In this document: positions 22,491 to 34,718 of the stretch, piece by piece
Layout of the letters: every line of letters begins with the position of its first letter
Position numbering within the stretch: the first letter of the stretch is position 1
Translations under genes and position numbers: made by a program
Source of the DNA: Jacaranda mimosifolia
Lineage: Eukaryota; Streptophyta; Magnoliopsida; Lamiales; Bignoniaceae
Length of the DNA: 64,000 bases
Assembly: GCA_018894105.1 (NCBI GenBank)
Contig: CM032133.1
Location: 12,104,501-12,168,500, forward strand
Reading direction: 5' to 3'
Notes under the pieces: generated by a model
Told to the model about the DNA's origin: nothing
The model's input: only the letters and a program-made list of their open reading frames with translations
Database searches by the model: none

Positions 22491-24630
22491 TGTAAAATTA
22501 AGAGTAGGCTAAGGATCCAAAATATAAAACCATAAAAAGACTAAATATAACTTAACTACTCCACTCCAAGGATCTAATCATGCTTATAGTAAGGATTTAG
22601 ATCTAGAAAATTTGCTTTAAAGCTTAATCCAAAGGCAAGAGGAGAAATACTCCAATGAACACTTCAATGGAGCAACTCACGCATAGCAGAAAGATGCCAA
22701 TAGTTGACCACCTTCCACAACTCCAAAAATCCTTAAAATTGGCAGAGAACTCTGCCACACACCAAGGTAGAAGTTTCCAAAATTATGTACAAATCAAAAC
22801 CTCTTAGGTCCTTTAAATCCGCCACACAAACAACAATAGTTCACCAAGGAGCAACAAGACCCCCAAGTGTTAGACCTCTAATGAATTAGTCCACACACCC
22901 AAGGAAAGTCCTAAATCAGCCTCAAATCTGCTAGATAACTTGAGGATGAAGGTGGTGGAATGGTGTTTGGAAAAGGAGAGAGTTTAGAGAGTGTGAATCT
23001 TCAACACGTGAAAAATCACACTTTTGGAGGGAAAATGGGAATCTAATGTTAAGACCATCACATGGCCGGTCACTGGGGATATTTATAGATATGAGAGTGT
23101 GATGCAAGTTGGCTCCACACCTCCCATACCTGTTGGCAACTTGCCAACTTGCATGTTAATGTAAATTTCACATGCATTTGCATTTAATTAACATCTACAT
23201 TTCATAAGTTAACTCTAATCAAATTCAAATGAGCACTTTCATTTGAATTTTCCTCCAAAATAAAAATATTCATTTTAATTAAATTAATCTTTAATTTAAT
23301 TAATTAAATTAACTTAACTCCTTAAGTCAATTAACTTAACTCTTTAAGTTAACTTGACTAATTAATAGTCACATGGCATCAATTAAATTAACTCCTTAAT
23401 TTAATTGGTCTAATTTAACTTCTTAACTTATTTTGATTAATTCAACAATTAAATTAATCAAGTCAAGATGACCAAAAATATAGTAAACCAATTTTTTCCA
23501 AAAACGCCCAGAGTGAATTTTCTAACTCCTTAGAAAATTCCTCCCATCAAATAAGAATTTCCTTTAGGCTTTTGTGTGTGACCCATTAGGTTCATCCATT
23601 CATTGGATATGAGCTCACAACTCATTATGATATTTTGAATATTGAAATATTCGCATTAGTTTAAACTCCTTTAAACTAGTAACTCTTTCAATTTTATCCA
23701 TTAATCGAAGAGTATCCAATGTTCATAGTCGATGCCTAGCAACAAGCCCTTGGAGCCCAACTAATTAGATAAATGAATATGTCTTAATAAACCATTCTAG
23801 CTCTACGCTTGCCATGCAAATACGATCCTTCCATCTCCTATCTCCCAAAAGAGGCCTAGGGTAAGATATTTGTCAGCTCTCCAATAGCCTCGATAACTAT
23901 GTTTCTAATTCCAATGTTTGATTCCCTTTTATGACCTCATCTTTAAGAAAACTCCTTTTCCAAATTGTCATACTACCTTGCACAATGATTTCTTGAAATC
24001 GATCATTACAGAATACATAGGAGATGTACTAGTCCTTCACAACAACGAGGATATAGATCCCATCTTGAATCTCTCAAACCTCTATGTCTAAGTAGCTCAT
24101 ACCCGGATGACCCGCTATGTGGTCAATGAAGAATTAAAGTATGAGGACATGAATACAAGGGTACCATGGATCCTCAAGTCAAATGACTAATTATATGCAC
24201 TGGCATAAGTTGGAGAACTTGCCACTCCGACTATCTAATGGATTCTTTGGGAGGGTCTTTAGTGAACTTGTTCTCTAGCAAACACCTACTAATATGCATC
24301 TATGTCTAACATGGATTGCTCATGAAATAGAGCAATATCCAACCTCTTAGATTTATGCATCGTTAGTACTAATCTATTTGAATCTTAGATGTCCTCTCTC
24401 TTAAGATTCTATGACTTGGAATATTTAAAATCACGACCGTAGAGACTTATTTCATGATCATCACCCAATGTGCAACCAAGTCACATAGTCTTATGTGATT
24501 AGGGCCAGTGAAGTAAAATAAGCATAAAATAAAGATGGCCTTTTTGTAAGAATACCATCAATCAAGATTGTATCACAAGTGAAATAGTTTACATGCCAAT
24601 CTAATTTGCTATAGAGCAATATTCCAACTA
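22491..24630 (-). repeat. 3' LTR of element 3 (antisense)
   Basis: Begins TGTAAAATTAAGAG...GGCTAAGGATCC (inner LTR end in reverse) and ends GCAATATTCCAAC, the reverse of the GTTGGAATA start. The reverse polypurine tract CTCCCACTTGCC follows. The antisense core promoter lies around 23080-23110 and AT palindromes at 23270-23470. It shares its subfamily with the 5' LTR at 43648 and the solo LTR at 25684. Confidence 0.88.
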
Positions 24631-24639
24631 TCTCCCACT

Positions 24640-25683
24640 TGCCCTATAGCCAATTCCCCATAGTCCTAAGGCCTATCTTCTCAAGATGTCCTTCAAAGAC
24701 TTTTTGTGTTATGGGTTTTGTTAGTGAATCTGCTATATTATCTTCTGAGGCTACCCCTCTCCACTCGGATTTCACCTCTATAAATGAATCTCGAATCAAA
24801 TGATAACGCCCTAAAATGTGCTTGGATTGCTAATATGGTCTTAGTTCTTTTGGTTGCACAACCGCTCTATTATTTTCATAGAAGACTACAACGGCTCAAC
24901 AATGTTAGGTACTACATCCAACTCTTGGATGAATTTTTTCATCCAAACATCCTCCTTTGCAGTTTCAGAAGTTGTAATATATTTCTCCTTGATAGTAGAA
25001 TCTACTGTAGTATGTTGTTTGGAATTCTTCCAACTCACCGCACTGCTATTGAGGGGAAGTGTAAATCTTGAGGTAAATTTGAGGTCATCTTCATCGAATT
25101 GGAAATCTTCATCGGATTGGAAACTAGAATTCAAATACCCCTCGAGTTTCAATTCTCTATTTCCGTATACCAAAAACAAATCTTTAGTTCTTTTTAAGTA
25201 CTTTAGGATTGTTTTTATGGCTTGTCAGTGACATTCATCGGGGTAGGATTGAAAGCGGCTCGTAATGCTTAGGACATGTGCTACACCCGATCTTATACAT
25301 TGAACGGCATACATTATACTCCTACTAGTTGACACATAAAGTATGTGGAACATTCTTTCTCTCTTGTCTTTAGTCTTAGGGGTCATAGACTTGGAGAGAC
25401 GAAGACCATATCACATGGGAAGGAATCCCTTTTTGGATTCTTCTATACTAAACATCAATGTACAGTGTTTAGGAAAGCCCCAACATCATTTTTAATCTAT
25501 CTCTACATATCTGTATTTCTGATACGAAGGATCCTTCTCCTAAATCCCTCAGGGAGAATTGTGAAGATAACCATGCTTTAGTATACTCTAACATTTCCCT
25601 CTCATTCCCAATGGAAGAATGTCATCGACATAAAGCACAATGAACTATATCGAACTCCCAGTAGCCTTTTTGTACACACAAGG
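24640..25683 (-). pseudogene. RNase H and RT C-terminus of element 3
   Basis: The minus-strand frame 25179-24886 gives MFLVYGNRELKLEGY, an internally duplicated acidic segment (QSDEDFQFDEDD), SAVSWKNSKQ and KEDVWMKKFIQELD, all RNase H. Upstream (25600-25180) the RT tail is legible, including an intact YVDD box (GTCATCGAC read in reverse at 25621-25629). Frames are broken in several places. The RT N-terminus continues at 39342 beyond the nested insertions. Confidence 0.85.
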
Positions 25684-27465
25684 TGTTGGAATAGTGCCCC
25701 ACAGCCTATGAGATTGGCATATAAACTATTTCACTTGTGATACAATCTTGATTGAATGTATTCATATAAAATGGTCATCTTCCTCTTATACTTATTTTGA
25801 TTCACTGGCATTTAGTTGAAGCCCCTAAGCCACGCAGGACTATGGGACTTGGTCATACATTGGGTGGTGATTATGAAATCGGTCTCCACGATCGTGATTT
25901 TAAATATTCCAAGTCGTAGAATCTTAAGAGACGGCGAATCTAAGATTCGGACAGACATGCACTAACGATGCATAAATCCAAGGACTTGGATATTGGTTCG
26001 TTTCATAAGCAATCCATGTTAGACATGGGTGCATGTTAGTGGGTGCTTGTTAGAGAACAAGTTCACTGAAGACCCACCACGGAGAATTCACTAGATAGCC
26101 AGAGTAGCAAGTCAGTAGTGGCAAGTTCTCTAGCTTACGCTAGTGCATATAATTAGTTCTCTGACCTGAGCATCCATGGTAACCTTGTGTTTACATCCTC
26201 GTACTTTAGCAGATCATTCGAGTTGAGCTTGGGTATGAGTTACTTAGACATGGACATTTGTGAGATCTAAGATAAGATCCGTCTCCTCATCATTGTGAAG
26301 GGTGAGTGCACCTCCCATGTATTTATAATGATTGATTCCAAGAAATCATTACGTAAGATAGTATGACAATTTAGAAAATGAGTTTTCCAAAGATGAGGTC
26401 ATAAAGGGGAATCGAACATTGGAATTAGAAACATAGTTATCGAGGCTATTGAGGAGCCAATAAATATCCTGCCATAGGCCTCATTTGGGAGATAGGAAAT
26501 TGAATGACCATATTTGCATGGCAAGTGTAGAGTTAGAATGGTTCATTGAGACATATTCATTCATCCAATTAGTTGGGCTCCATGGGTTTGTTGCTAGAAA
26601 TCAACTATGGAGATTGGGTACTCTTTGATTAATGGAGATTAATTGAAAGAGTTATTAGTTTAAAAGAGTTTAAACTAATGTGAATATTTCAATATTCAAA
26701 ATATCACAATGAGTAGTAAGCCCATGTCCAATGAACGAATGAGCCTAATGAGTCACACACAAAAGCCTAAAGGAAGTTCTTACTTGATAGGAGAAACTTT
26801 CTAAAGAGTTAGAAAATCCTATCTAGGCTCTTAGAGAGAAATCGATTGACTAAATTTTTGGTTATCTTGGCTTGATTAATATAATTGTTTAATTAATAAA
26901 AATAATTTAAGGAGTTAAATTAAACCAATTAAATTAATAAGTTAATTTAATTTGTGCCATGTGACAATTAATTAGTCAAGTTAACTTAAAGAGTTAATTG
27001 ACTTAAGAAGTTAAGTTAAACTAATTAATTAAATTAAATAGTTAATTTAATTAAAGTAAGTATTTGGATTTTGGAGGAAAATTCAAATGAAGAGTTCATT
27101 TGAATTTAATTAGAGATTGATTTGCATTACATTCCGTAAGATGAAATGGAGATGCTAATTAAAGCAAATGCATGTGAAATTCAAATTCACATGCAAGTTG
27201 GCAAGTTTCCAACAAGCATGGAAGATGTGATGCCAACTGGCATCACACCATCCTCTCTATAAATAACCAAGGTGGTCGGCCATTAGATGGTCTTCACACT
27301 AGATTTCCTTTTTTCCTCCAAAAAGTGTGACATTTCATGTGCTGAAGGTTTACATTCTGCAAACACTTTTCCTCTCCAATTCCTTTCCAAAAGCCACTCC
27401 CCCACCTTCATCCTCAAGTGATCTAGCAGATTTGAAGTTGAATTAGGACTCTCCTTGGGTGTGTG
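25684..27465 (+). repeat. Solo copia LTR B, left part
   Basis: A plus-strand LTR starting TGTTGGAATAGTGCCCC with no internal region attached. It runs through the inverted repeat TGTGATGCCA/TGGCATCACA (27226-27247) and TATAAATA (27258-27265) to GGGTGTGTG, where element 2 interrupts it. The right part is 38936-39341; together they make about 2.19 kb, a full LTR. It interrupts the RT of element 3 at ...ACACAAGG, and the RT resumes after 39341 with TTCATACAC. This is consistent with insertion and then LTR-LTR recombination to a solo LTR. Confidence 0.85.
27226..27265 (+). promoter_or_regulatory. Core promoter of solo LTR B
   Basis: The inverted repeat TGTGATGCCA-AC-TGGCATCACA (10-bp arms) is followed 10 bases later by TATAAATA. 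The spacing and arm sequence match the other LTRs despite a changed spacer. Confidence 0.65.
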
Positions 27466-30400
27466 TGAAAGAAGGTGCAAGTCAAGGATCCAATTATAAA
27501 ATAATTAAAAATTGAAATCAAACTTGATTACACCTCCCCAAGGATCTAATTCATGCTACTAAAGTGGATTTAGGTTAGAAAATTACCTAGATAGCAAAAT
27601 CCAACCAAAGATATGAAGACTTGTTTGAACTATTCAATGCAATCTCCTCCTGGCGCAACAACTTGTAGACGACTTTTGCCTAACCAAATCACCTCGGAAT
27701 ATGCTGAAATTTGGACAGAAGCTCCTCCACACCTTGGAGAACTTTTAGTAAAATTGCAGCAACAAATCAAATCTAAAAGGCCTTGAAAAGTCACGCCAAG
27801 CTTTCTACCATGCTGTGGATTCTTCCAAGAGCAAAGTAATCCAAATGTCTTGTCTCTAACGAAATAATCTACACACCAATTACAAGCACTAATCAATCTC
27901 AATACCAGCTAGAACAATTAATCAACCTCAATACCAACTAGAACAATTAAGGATGAAGGTATGGTGATGACTGATTTGGGAGGAAGAGGTGAAGAAGGTG
28001 TGAAATCTCAACACATGAGAAGATCACACAAAATTGGAGGGAAAGTATGTATCTAACAATTAGATAGTGTGAGCGAATGTGGTGGCCGGCCAATGTGTGA
28101 GCCAAGGATCCAATTAAAAACAATTAAAAATTGATGTCTAACTCGATCACACCTCCCCAAGAATCTAATTCATGCTACTAAAGTGGATTTAGGTCATAAA
28201 ATCACCTCAAAAGCAAAATCCAACCGAAATTGTGAAAAGATGCTTGAACTCCTTCAATGCAGTCTCCACCAGTGCAACAGATAGTGTACAACTTTTTCCC
28301 AACCAAAACTCGACAAAATCGACTGAAATTTGAACTTGAAATCACCAACACCTTTATGAAGATACAGTAAAAAATTCAGCTCAATTAGAACACCGAAAGC
28401 CTCTCCATAAATGCCTCCAAGTTACTGCCCAAATAGAGGATCTCCAAATAGCTAGCAATCCAATTATTTTCCCCTCTAACGATAAGATCCACACACCAAT
28501 AGACAATCCAAATCTCTTCTATGTTAGTTGGAGAACAAAGAAGAGATTAAAGAGCATGGCGGCTGATTTTGGAGGTAGGGAATGAAGAAAGTGTGAAGCT
28601 TCAACACATGAGGCAACACATGCAAAATTGGAGGGAATGAGAGAATCTAACAATTAGATGCTTTGTGTGTTTAACATGCTTGGCCGGCCACACCTTCCTC
28701 AAGTTGGGGCACCAATTAGGCTTGCCAACTTGCAAGCAAGTTGCATGTTAATTTAATGTGCATTTGAATTTCATTTGGAATGTTCATTTCATCACATGAA
28801 ATATCATCTAAATAAATTCTAAATGCACTCCAAATGAACTCTTCATTTGAATTTTTCCTCCAAAATTAATTCTCTATTTTAATTAAATTAAACACTTCAA
28901 TTTAATTAATTAACATTTGACTTAACTCTTAAGTCAATTAGCTTAACTCTTTAAGCTAGTTTAACCAACCGATAGTCATGTGACACCAATTAAATTAACT
29001 TCTTAATTTAATTGGTCTAATTTAACTCCTTAAATTATTTAGATCAATTTAACAATTAAATTGATCAAGCCAACATGACCAAAAAATTGTGTCAATCCAC
29101 CTACCTCAAAAATCAATCATGGTGGGAATTTTCTAGAGTTAGAAAATTCCCCTTCATCAAGTAGGATTTTCAATTGGCTTTTATGTGTGACCCATTAGGT
29201 TCTACCATTCATTGACAGGGGCTCACAACTCTTGTGATTTATTGAATATCAAATATTCACATTAGTCTAAACTCCTTTAAACTAGTGACTCAATTCAATT
29301 AATCTCATTAATTGAAGAGTACTTAATCTCCATAATTGATGTCCAACCTCAAGCCCATTGAGCCCAACTAATTGGCCGAAATGAATGCTTTTGGAGAACC
29401 ATTTTAGCTCTACACTTACCATGCAAATACGGTCCTTCCGTCTCCTATCTCTCTCCAAAATTGATTCTTCACATTAATTAAATTAAACCTTTTATTTTAA
29501 TATATTGGACTTTGACTTAACATTTAAGTCAACTAATTTAACTCTTTAAGTTAGCAAGTTTTAACTTAACTCCTTAAGTTAACTTGACTAATTAATTTTC
29601 ATATAGCACCAACTAAATTAATGTCTTAATTTAATTGGTTTAATTTAACTCCTTAAATTATTTTGATTAATTTAACAATTAAATCAATCAAGCCAAAATG
29701 ACAAAAAAATAGCCAACTGTTTTCACCTCCAAAATTGGCCACTAGAGGAACTTTTCTAACACTTAGAAAATTCCTTCACCTAGTAGATCTTGCATTTGGC
29801 TTTTGAGTGTGCCCCATTAGGTTCACCCATTCATTGGACATGGGCTCACAACTCTTGTGATATTTTGAATATCGAATATTCATATTAGTTTAAACTCTTT
29901 TAAACTAATAACTTAATTCAATTAATCTCCATCAATTGAAGAGTACCCAATCTCTATTGTGAAAATCTTGCCACCATTCCACAAAGCCCAACTAATTGGT
30001 TGAAATGAATACTTTCTTTGTGAACCATTCTAGCTCTACACGTACCATGCAAATACGGTCCTTCTTTTTCCTATCTCTCGAAAGAGGCCTAGGATAAGAT
30101 ATTTGTCAGTTCCCTAATAGCCTCGATAACTAAGTTTCTATTCCCAATGTTTGATTATCCTGTATGACCTCATCTTTGGAAAACTCCTTTTCCAAATTGT
30201 CATACTACCTTGTGCAAGGATTTCATGAAATTGATCATCATAGAATACATAAGAGAAGCACTCGCCCTTCACAACAACGAGGAGATGGATCCCATCTTGG
30301 ATCTCACAAACCTCTATGTCTAAGTAGCAACTTGAAAGACTCGCCAAGTGGTCAAGAAAGAGTCAAAGTATGAGGACCTAAATACAAGGTTACCATAGAT

Positions 30401-30893
30401 CCTTAGGTCAAAGGACTAATTATATGTACTAGTGTAAGCTAGAGAACTTGCCACTACCGACTTGCCACTACGGCTATCTAGTGGATTCTATAGGTGGGCC
30501 TCCAGTGAACTTGTTCTTAACAAGCATCCACTAACATGCACCCATGTTTAACATGGTTTGCTCATGAAATGGAGCAATATCCAACTCTTTGGATTTATGC
30601 ATCATTAGAGCAAGTCTATCCGAATCTTAGATGTCTTGTCTCATAAGATTCTAAACTTTAGATGTTTTAAGATCACGGCCGTATAAGACTTGTTTCACGA
30701 TCACCACCCAGTACACGACCAAGTCTCGTAGTCTTGTGTGATCTAAGGGATTCAACCAAATGCCAGTGAAGTAAATTAAGCATAAGATAAAGATGGTCAT
30801 TTGATATAAATATCATTCAATGAAGATTATTTTACAAGTGAAATAGTTTAAATGTTAATCTCATTGGCTGCTAGGCACTATTCCAATAATATC
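27466..30893 (-). repeat. 3' LTR of element 2, interrupted by another LTR piece
   Basis: 27466-28095 matches 36718-37303 of the 5' LTR, and 29453-30893 matches about 37507-38930. Between them lies a second antisense LTR fragment (28096-29452), and about 200 bp of the host LTR is missing. The LTR ends CACTATTCCAATA, followed by the reverse polypurine tract CCCACTTGCC. Confidence 0.85.
28096..29452 (-). repeat. LTR fragment embedded in the 3' LTR of element 2
   Basis: Starts TGTGAGCCAAGGATCCAATT, the reversed LTR inner end, while the host LTR breaks off after GGCCGGCCAATG. It runs through the antisense palindromes and stops at CTCCTATCTC, about 0.85 kb short of the LTR start. The host LTR then resumes at TCCAAAATTGATTC. 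It is a partial LTR with one plausible true terminus and one deletion edge. Confidence 0.75.
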
Positions 30894-31470
30894 CCACTTG
30901 CCATAAAGCCAATACCCCATCTTCTCAAGATGTCCTTCAAAGACCTTTTGTGTTACGGATTTAGTCAGTAGATCTGTTATATTCTCTTTCGAGGCAACTC
31001 TCTCCACTCTAATGTTGCCTCTATTAATGATCTCCCAGATCAAATGATATCGCCTCAAAATGTGCTTGGATCGTTGATGAGATCTTAGCTCTTTAGCTTA
31101 CACTACCGCCCCATTATTGTTACAAAAGACAACTACTAGCTCAGCAATGCTAGGCACTACATCCAACTCTTAGATGAAGTTTTTCATCCAAACACCTTCC
31201 TTCGCAACTTTCAAAGCCGCAACATATTCTACCTCTGTAATAGAATCGACCGTGGTGTATTATTTGGAACTCTCCCAACTTACCGCACCACCATTGAGGC
31301 AAAGTATGAATCCAAAAGTGGATTTTAGGTCATCTACATTAAATTGGAAACTAGAATCCAATAACCCCTCAAGTTTCAAGTCTCCATTGTCGTATACCAA
31401 ATATAAATCCTTAGTTCTTCTCAAATACCTAAGGATTGCTTTAATGGCTTTCTAGTGACAATCACTATGG
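30861..31470 (-). pseudogene. RNase H remnant of element 2
   Basis: The minus frame 31058-30861 gives MRRYHLIWEIINRGNIRVER, then VASKENITDLLTK and FEGHLEKMG, the RNase H C-terminal tail. Upstream (31060-31470) lie broken frames with LKYLRRTKD, the LEGLLDSS/DDLKSTF-like Asp segment and VSWESSK-type Glu region. The tail runs directly into the polypurine tract and LTR. Confidence 0.85.
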
Positions 31471-31475
31471 TCGGA

Positions 31476-32430
31476 TTAAAAGCAACTTATAATACTTAGA
31501 ACGTGTGCTACATCCGGCATTGTACATTGAAAGGCATACATTATGCTCCCAATGGTGGATGCATAAGGTATGTGGAACATCTTACGTCGCTCTTCCTGTA
31601 TCTTATGGGTCATAGACTTGGAGAGACGAAGACTATGTCCCATAAGGATGAGTCCCTTCTTGAATTCCTCCATACTAAACCTCTTTAGTATCTTTTCAAT
31701 GTACGGTGTTTGGGATAGCCCCAGCATCTTCCTCGATCTATCTCTATAGACACGTATTTCCAACACGTAGGATGCTTCTCTCAAATCCTTCATGGAGAAT
31801 TATATAGATAACTATGCTTTAATACACTCTAACATTTCTCTTTCATTCCCAATGAAAAGAATGTCATCGACATAAAGCACAATAAACTATACTATACTCC
31901 CACTAGCCTTCTTGTATACATAAGGTTCATACACATTTTTGACAAATCCAAACGATTTGACTTTCTTTTCAAAACATATGTTCCTACTTCAGGACGCCTA
32001 TTTGATTCCATAAATGGATCTCTCAAGTTTGCAAACCTTTTGCTCACTCCTTTTAGATGTAAAACCTTATGGTTGCTCCATAGATTTCTTCTTCAATATT
32101 TCCATTGAGGAAAATGGTTTTTACATCAATTTGCCATATCTCATAGTCATAATATGCGGCTATGGTAAGTAAAATCTGAATGGACTTAGGCATAGCGACC
32201 GGTGAAAAGGTTTTCTTGAAATCAATATCGGGTCTTTGAGTATAACCATTTGCCACTAGTTGCGCCTTAAAGGTCATTACCTCTCTATCGACTCCTAACT
32301 TTCGCTTATAGATCCACTTGCAACCAACGGGTACTATACCCTTCGGTGGATCTTCCAAAGTCCATACTTAATTGGAGTACATGGAGTCCATTTTGGATTT
32401 CATGGCTTAAGCCAATGTCCTGAGTCTATG
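31476..32430 (-). pseudogene. Reverse transcriptase of element 2
   Basis: The minus frame 32358-32053 gives PPKGIVPVGCKWIYKRKLGV, YTQRPDIDFKKTFSPVAMP and WQIDVKTIFLNGNIEEEIYG with the first catalytic Asp. The YVDD box is intact at 31863-31871 in reverse. The frame 31793-31476 carries GLSQTPYIEKILKRFSMEEF to SIMYAFQ. KWIYKRK is uninterrupted here, unlike in elements A and 1. Frameshifts between 31794 and 32052 still break the domain. Among the copies here it keeps the most RT catalytic residues. Confidence 0.88.
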
Positions 32431-32514
32431 TCCAACATAGCTTCCTCATAGGTCTTCGAATCATTATCCGATTTACTTGTCTAATGAAGGAATCCAAACC
32501 TTTTGGGTTGCTTC

Positions 32515-33504
32515 TTAATTCGGTCCAACCTTCTCAGAGGTTGTGTGTAATGCTTGTGGGATTTGATGATCATCTTGAACTTTATCAAGTTCAACAATGA
32601 TGCCATTTCTATCTAATAGAAATTCTTTTTCCAAAAAGTGGGTGTTCCTCGAAACAAACACATTTTGTTCCAAGGGATCATAAAAGTAATAACCTAAAGG
32701 CTCTCTTGGGTATCTCACAAATTTGCATAAAATGGATTTACTATCCAACTTGTCTCCCAATAGCCACTTGACGTAAGCAAGAGACCCCCAAACTCTTAGA
32801 AAAGTATAAGAGGGTGCTTCGCCAAACCATATCTCATGCAGTATCTTTGGCACCAACTTTGAAGGTGTTATATTTAGTAGCTTTACCACCATCTCTAAGG
32901 CATATCCCAAAAGGATACAGGCACATCAAAAAAGCTCATCATGGAACGTACCACGTCCAACAAGATGCGATTTCTCCTCTTGACTACTCCATTATGTTGG
33001 GGTATGCCGGGAGGAGTCAATTGAGAGAGAATTCCATTCTTTTTTAGATAATCCAAGAATTTGATACTAAGTATTCGCCCCATCGATTCGATCAAAGAGC
33101 TTTAATACTAAGTCCCTTTTTCTTTTCTACTTCATTTTTATATTCTTTGAACTTTTCATAAGTTTCAGACTTGTATTTCATAAGATACACAAGTCCTAAC
33201 CGAGTATGATCATCGCTGAAGGTGATGAAGTAAGAATAGCCTAATCTCGCATGCACTAACTCTTAGTAGGCCACATAAATCCATAAGGATCAAATCCAAA
33301 TGACTCGTGTTATCCCACAATGGTCATTTTTCCCTTTAAACAAGACTCACAAGTAGGAACATCCTTAATGCCACTAACATTTAGTGCTCTGAAAGCTTCT
33401 AACTTGTTCATCCTACTTTTGAAAATATGTCCAAGTTTTGCATGCCACAAAATGGCATCTTCTTGGTTATCTAATTTTCTTTTACTTGATTGAATGTGCA
33501 TCAA
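32515..33504 (-). pseudogene. Integrase of element 2
   Basis: Read on the minus strand: the HHCC zinc finger (33504-33310: LWHAKLGHI, then TCESCLKGKM), then broken core frames. Frame 33095-32895 has LDYLKKNGILSQL and NGVVKRRNRILLD, where the catalytic Glu of GVAERRN has become Lys. Frame 32910-32515 has ALEMVVKLLN, RVWGSLAYVKW, GDKLDSKS, FYDPLEQNVFVSRN and FLEKEFLLDRN. The zinc-binding residues are intact, but the active-site Glu is lost and the core is split. Confidence 0.88.
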
Positions 33505-33682
33505 TCAAGTTGAGAATCAAGTATGCATAATCCATTGTTTAATGTACCTTGTGCAATTAAAGAACCATTCTTTAATGCTTTCAACATCTCATTAGATATA
33601 GAAAAATTATATCCTTTGTTATCTAAAATGAGAATAGAAATAATATTCTTTACAAGATTAGGTACATAATAACAAGGATCAA

Positions 33683-34009
33683 CTACAATGCAAGCATTCC
33701 CAAGTCTAACTTGATTATGCCTTCAACTATGGCTACAACTTTTGCTCCATTTCCAAGGGAGAGGATCATATCCCATTCTCTAAGACTCTTTCTTCTTTTC
33801 ATCCCCTGTAACGAATTACAAAGGTGAAAACCACATGTGGCATCAAATACCCATGAGGAAGAATTTGTCGTTAAATGCACCTCAATAAAGTACATGCCCT
33901 TCTCAAAGGTGCTAAGGTAAGCTTTACAATTCTTTTTCTAATGTTCCTTTTCGCCACAATGGAAACAAGTAACATCGATTTTAGCTTCTTTCTTCTTCTT
34001 GATTCCCCC
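33683..34009 (-). pseudogene. Zinc knuckle and protease of element 2
   Basis: Near 33990-33930 the minus strand reads CFHCGEKEH, a stop, then KKNC: the CX2CX4HX4C ligands are all present but a stop falls between His and the last Cys. The frame 33895-33683 gives YFIEVHLTTNSSSWVFDATC, GFHLCN and LSLGNGAKV. The protease active site DTG is DAT, which should abolish catalysis. Confidence 0.85.
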
Positions 34010-34718
34010 CTAACTCTTCAAGGGTTGCTTCCCTTTACAGGAAGAATGCTTCTTCCTTTTACCTCCATTTCTAGGACCCCTAGGGCTGTTAGACTTGGAA
34101 AAAGATACAAGCATAAAAGGTTTGACATTTTTCATTGTCGCCTCATCAGTCACCAATATATTCACCAATTCATTAATCAATACTTCTTGTTCGGACATGT
34201 TGAAGTTCATAACGAATTGATCAAATGAGTGAGGTAATAATTGAAGGATCAAATCCACATAGAGCTCATTATCCATAATCACGTAAATAAGTTTCTCAAT
34301 GAGCCCGATCATCTTTAGCCCGTGATCATGGGCACTCGTGCCCTCATTCATTCTTGACCTAAAGAGCTCCTTAGAAAAAGTGAACCTTTCGTGTCTAGTT
34401 TGAACACCATATAACTCTTGTAGGTATAGGTAGATCTCATGAGCATATTTCATGTGTTTGCGAGTCTTTTGTAGCTCATTAGTCATAGAAGCCATCATGA
34501 GATACCTTGTTTGTAGATCATCATCCATAAACATCGTGAACAATTCATGGGCCTCATCAGTGGCATCATCACCAATGGTGTTCGGTGGACTTTGATCAAG
34601 TACATAAGTCCTCTTTTCGGAATATAGAATAATCTTGAGGTTTCTCAACCAATCGTGGAAGTTTTGGCTTGGTTAGTTTGTTAGTTTCCAAAATAGCATT
34701 AAGTGGATTCTTAGCCAT
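34010..34718 (-). pseudogene. gag of element 2 (nearly complete)
   Basis: The start codon is taken at 34718-34716, giving MAKNPLNAILETNKLT, the common copia gag opening, after the untranslated leader. A frame break near 34640 links it to the long frame 34648-34010. That frame has RNLKIILYSEKRTYVLDQSP, HELFTMFMDDDLQTRYLMMA, YLYLQELYGVQTRHERFT, HGLKMIGLIEKL, DQFVMNFNMSEQE and the basic tail GGKRKKHSSCKGK. This is the UBN2-type copia gag that would form the particle. Among the copies here it is the longest and least damaged gag, lacking only frame continuity near the N-terminus. Confidence 0.88.

Noticed and set aside
24784..25231. Overlapping plus-strand frames of about 95-125 codons
   Set aside because: They are antisense shadows of the RNase H of minus-strand element 3.
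33875..34228. 117-codon plus-strand frame
   Set aside because: Lies antisense to gag, zinc knuckle and protease of element 2, whose motifs are unmistakable.
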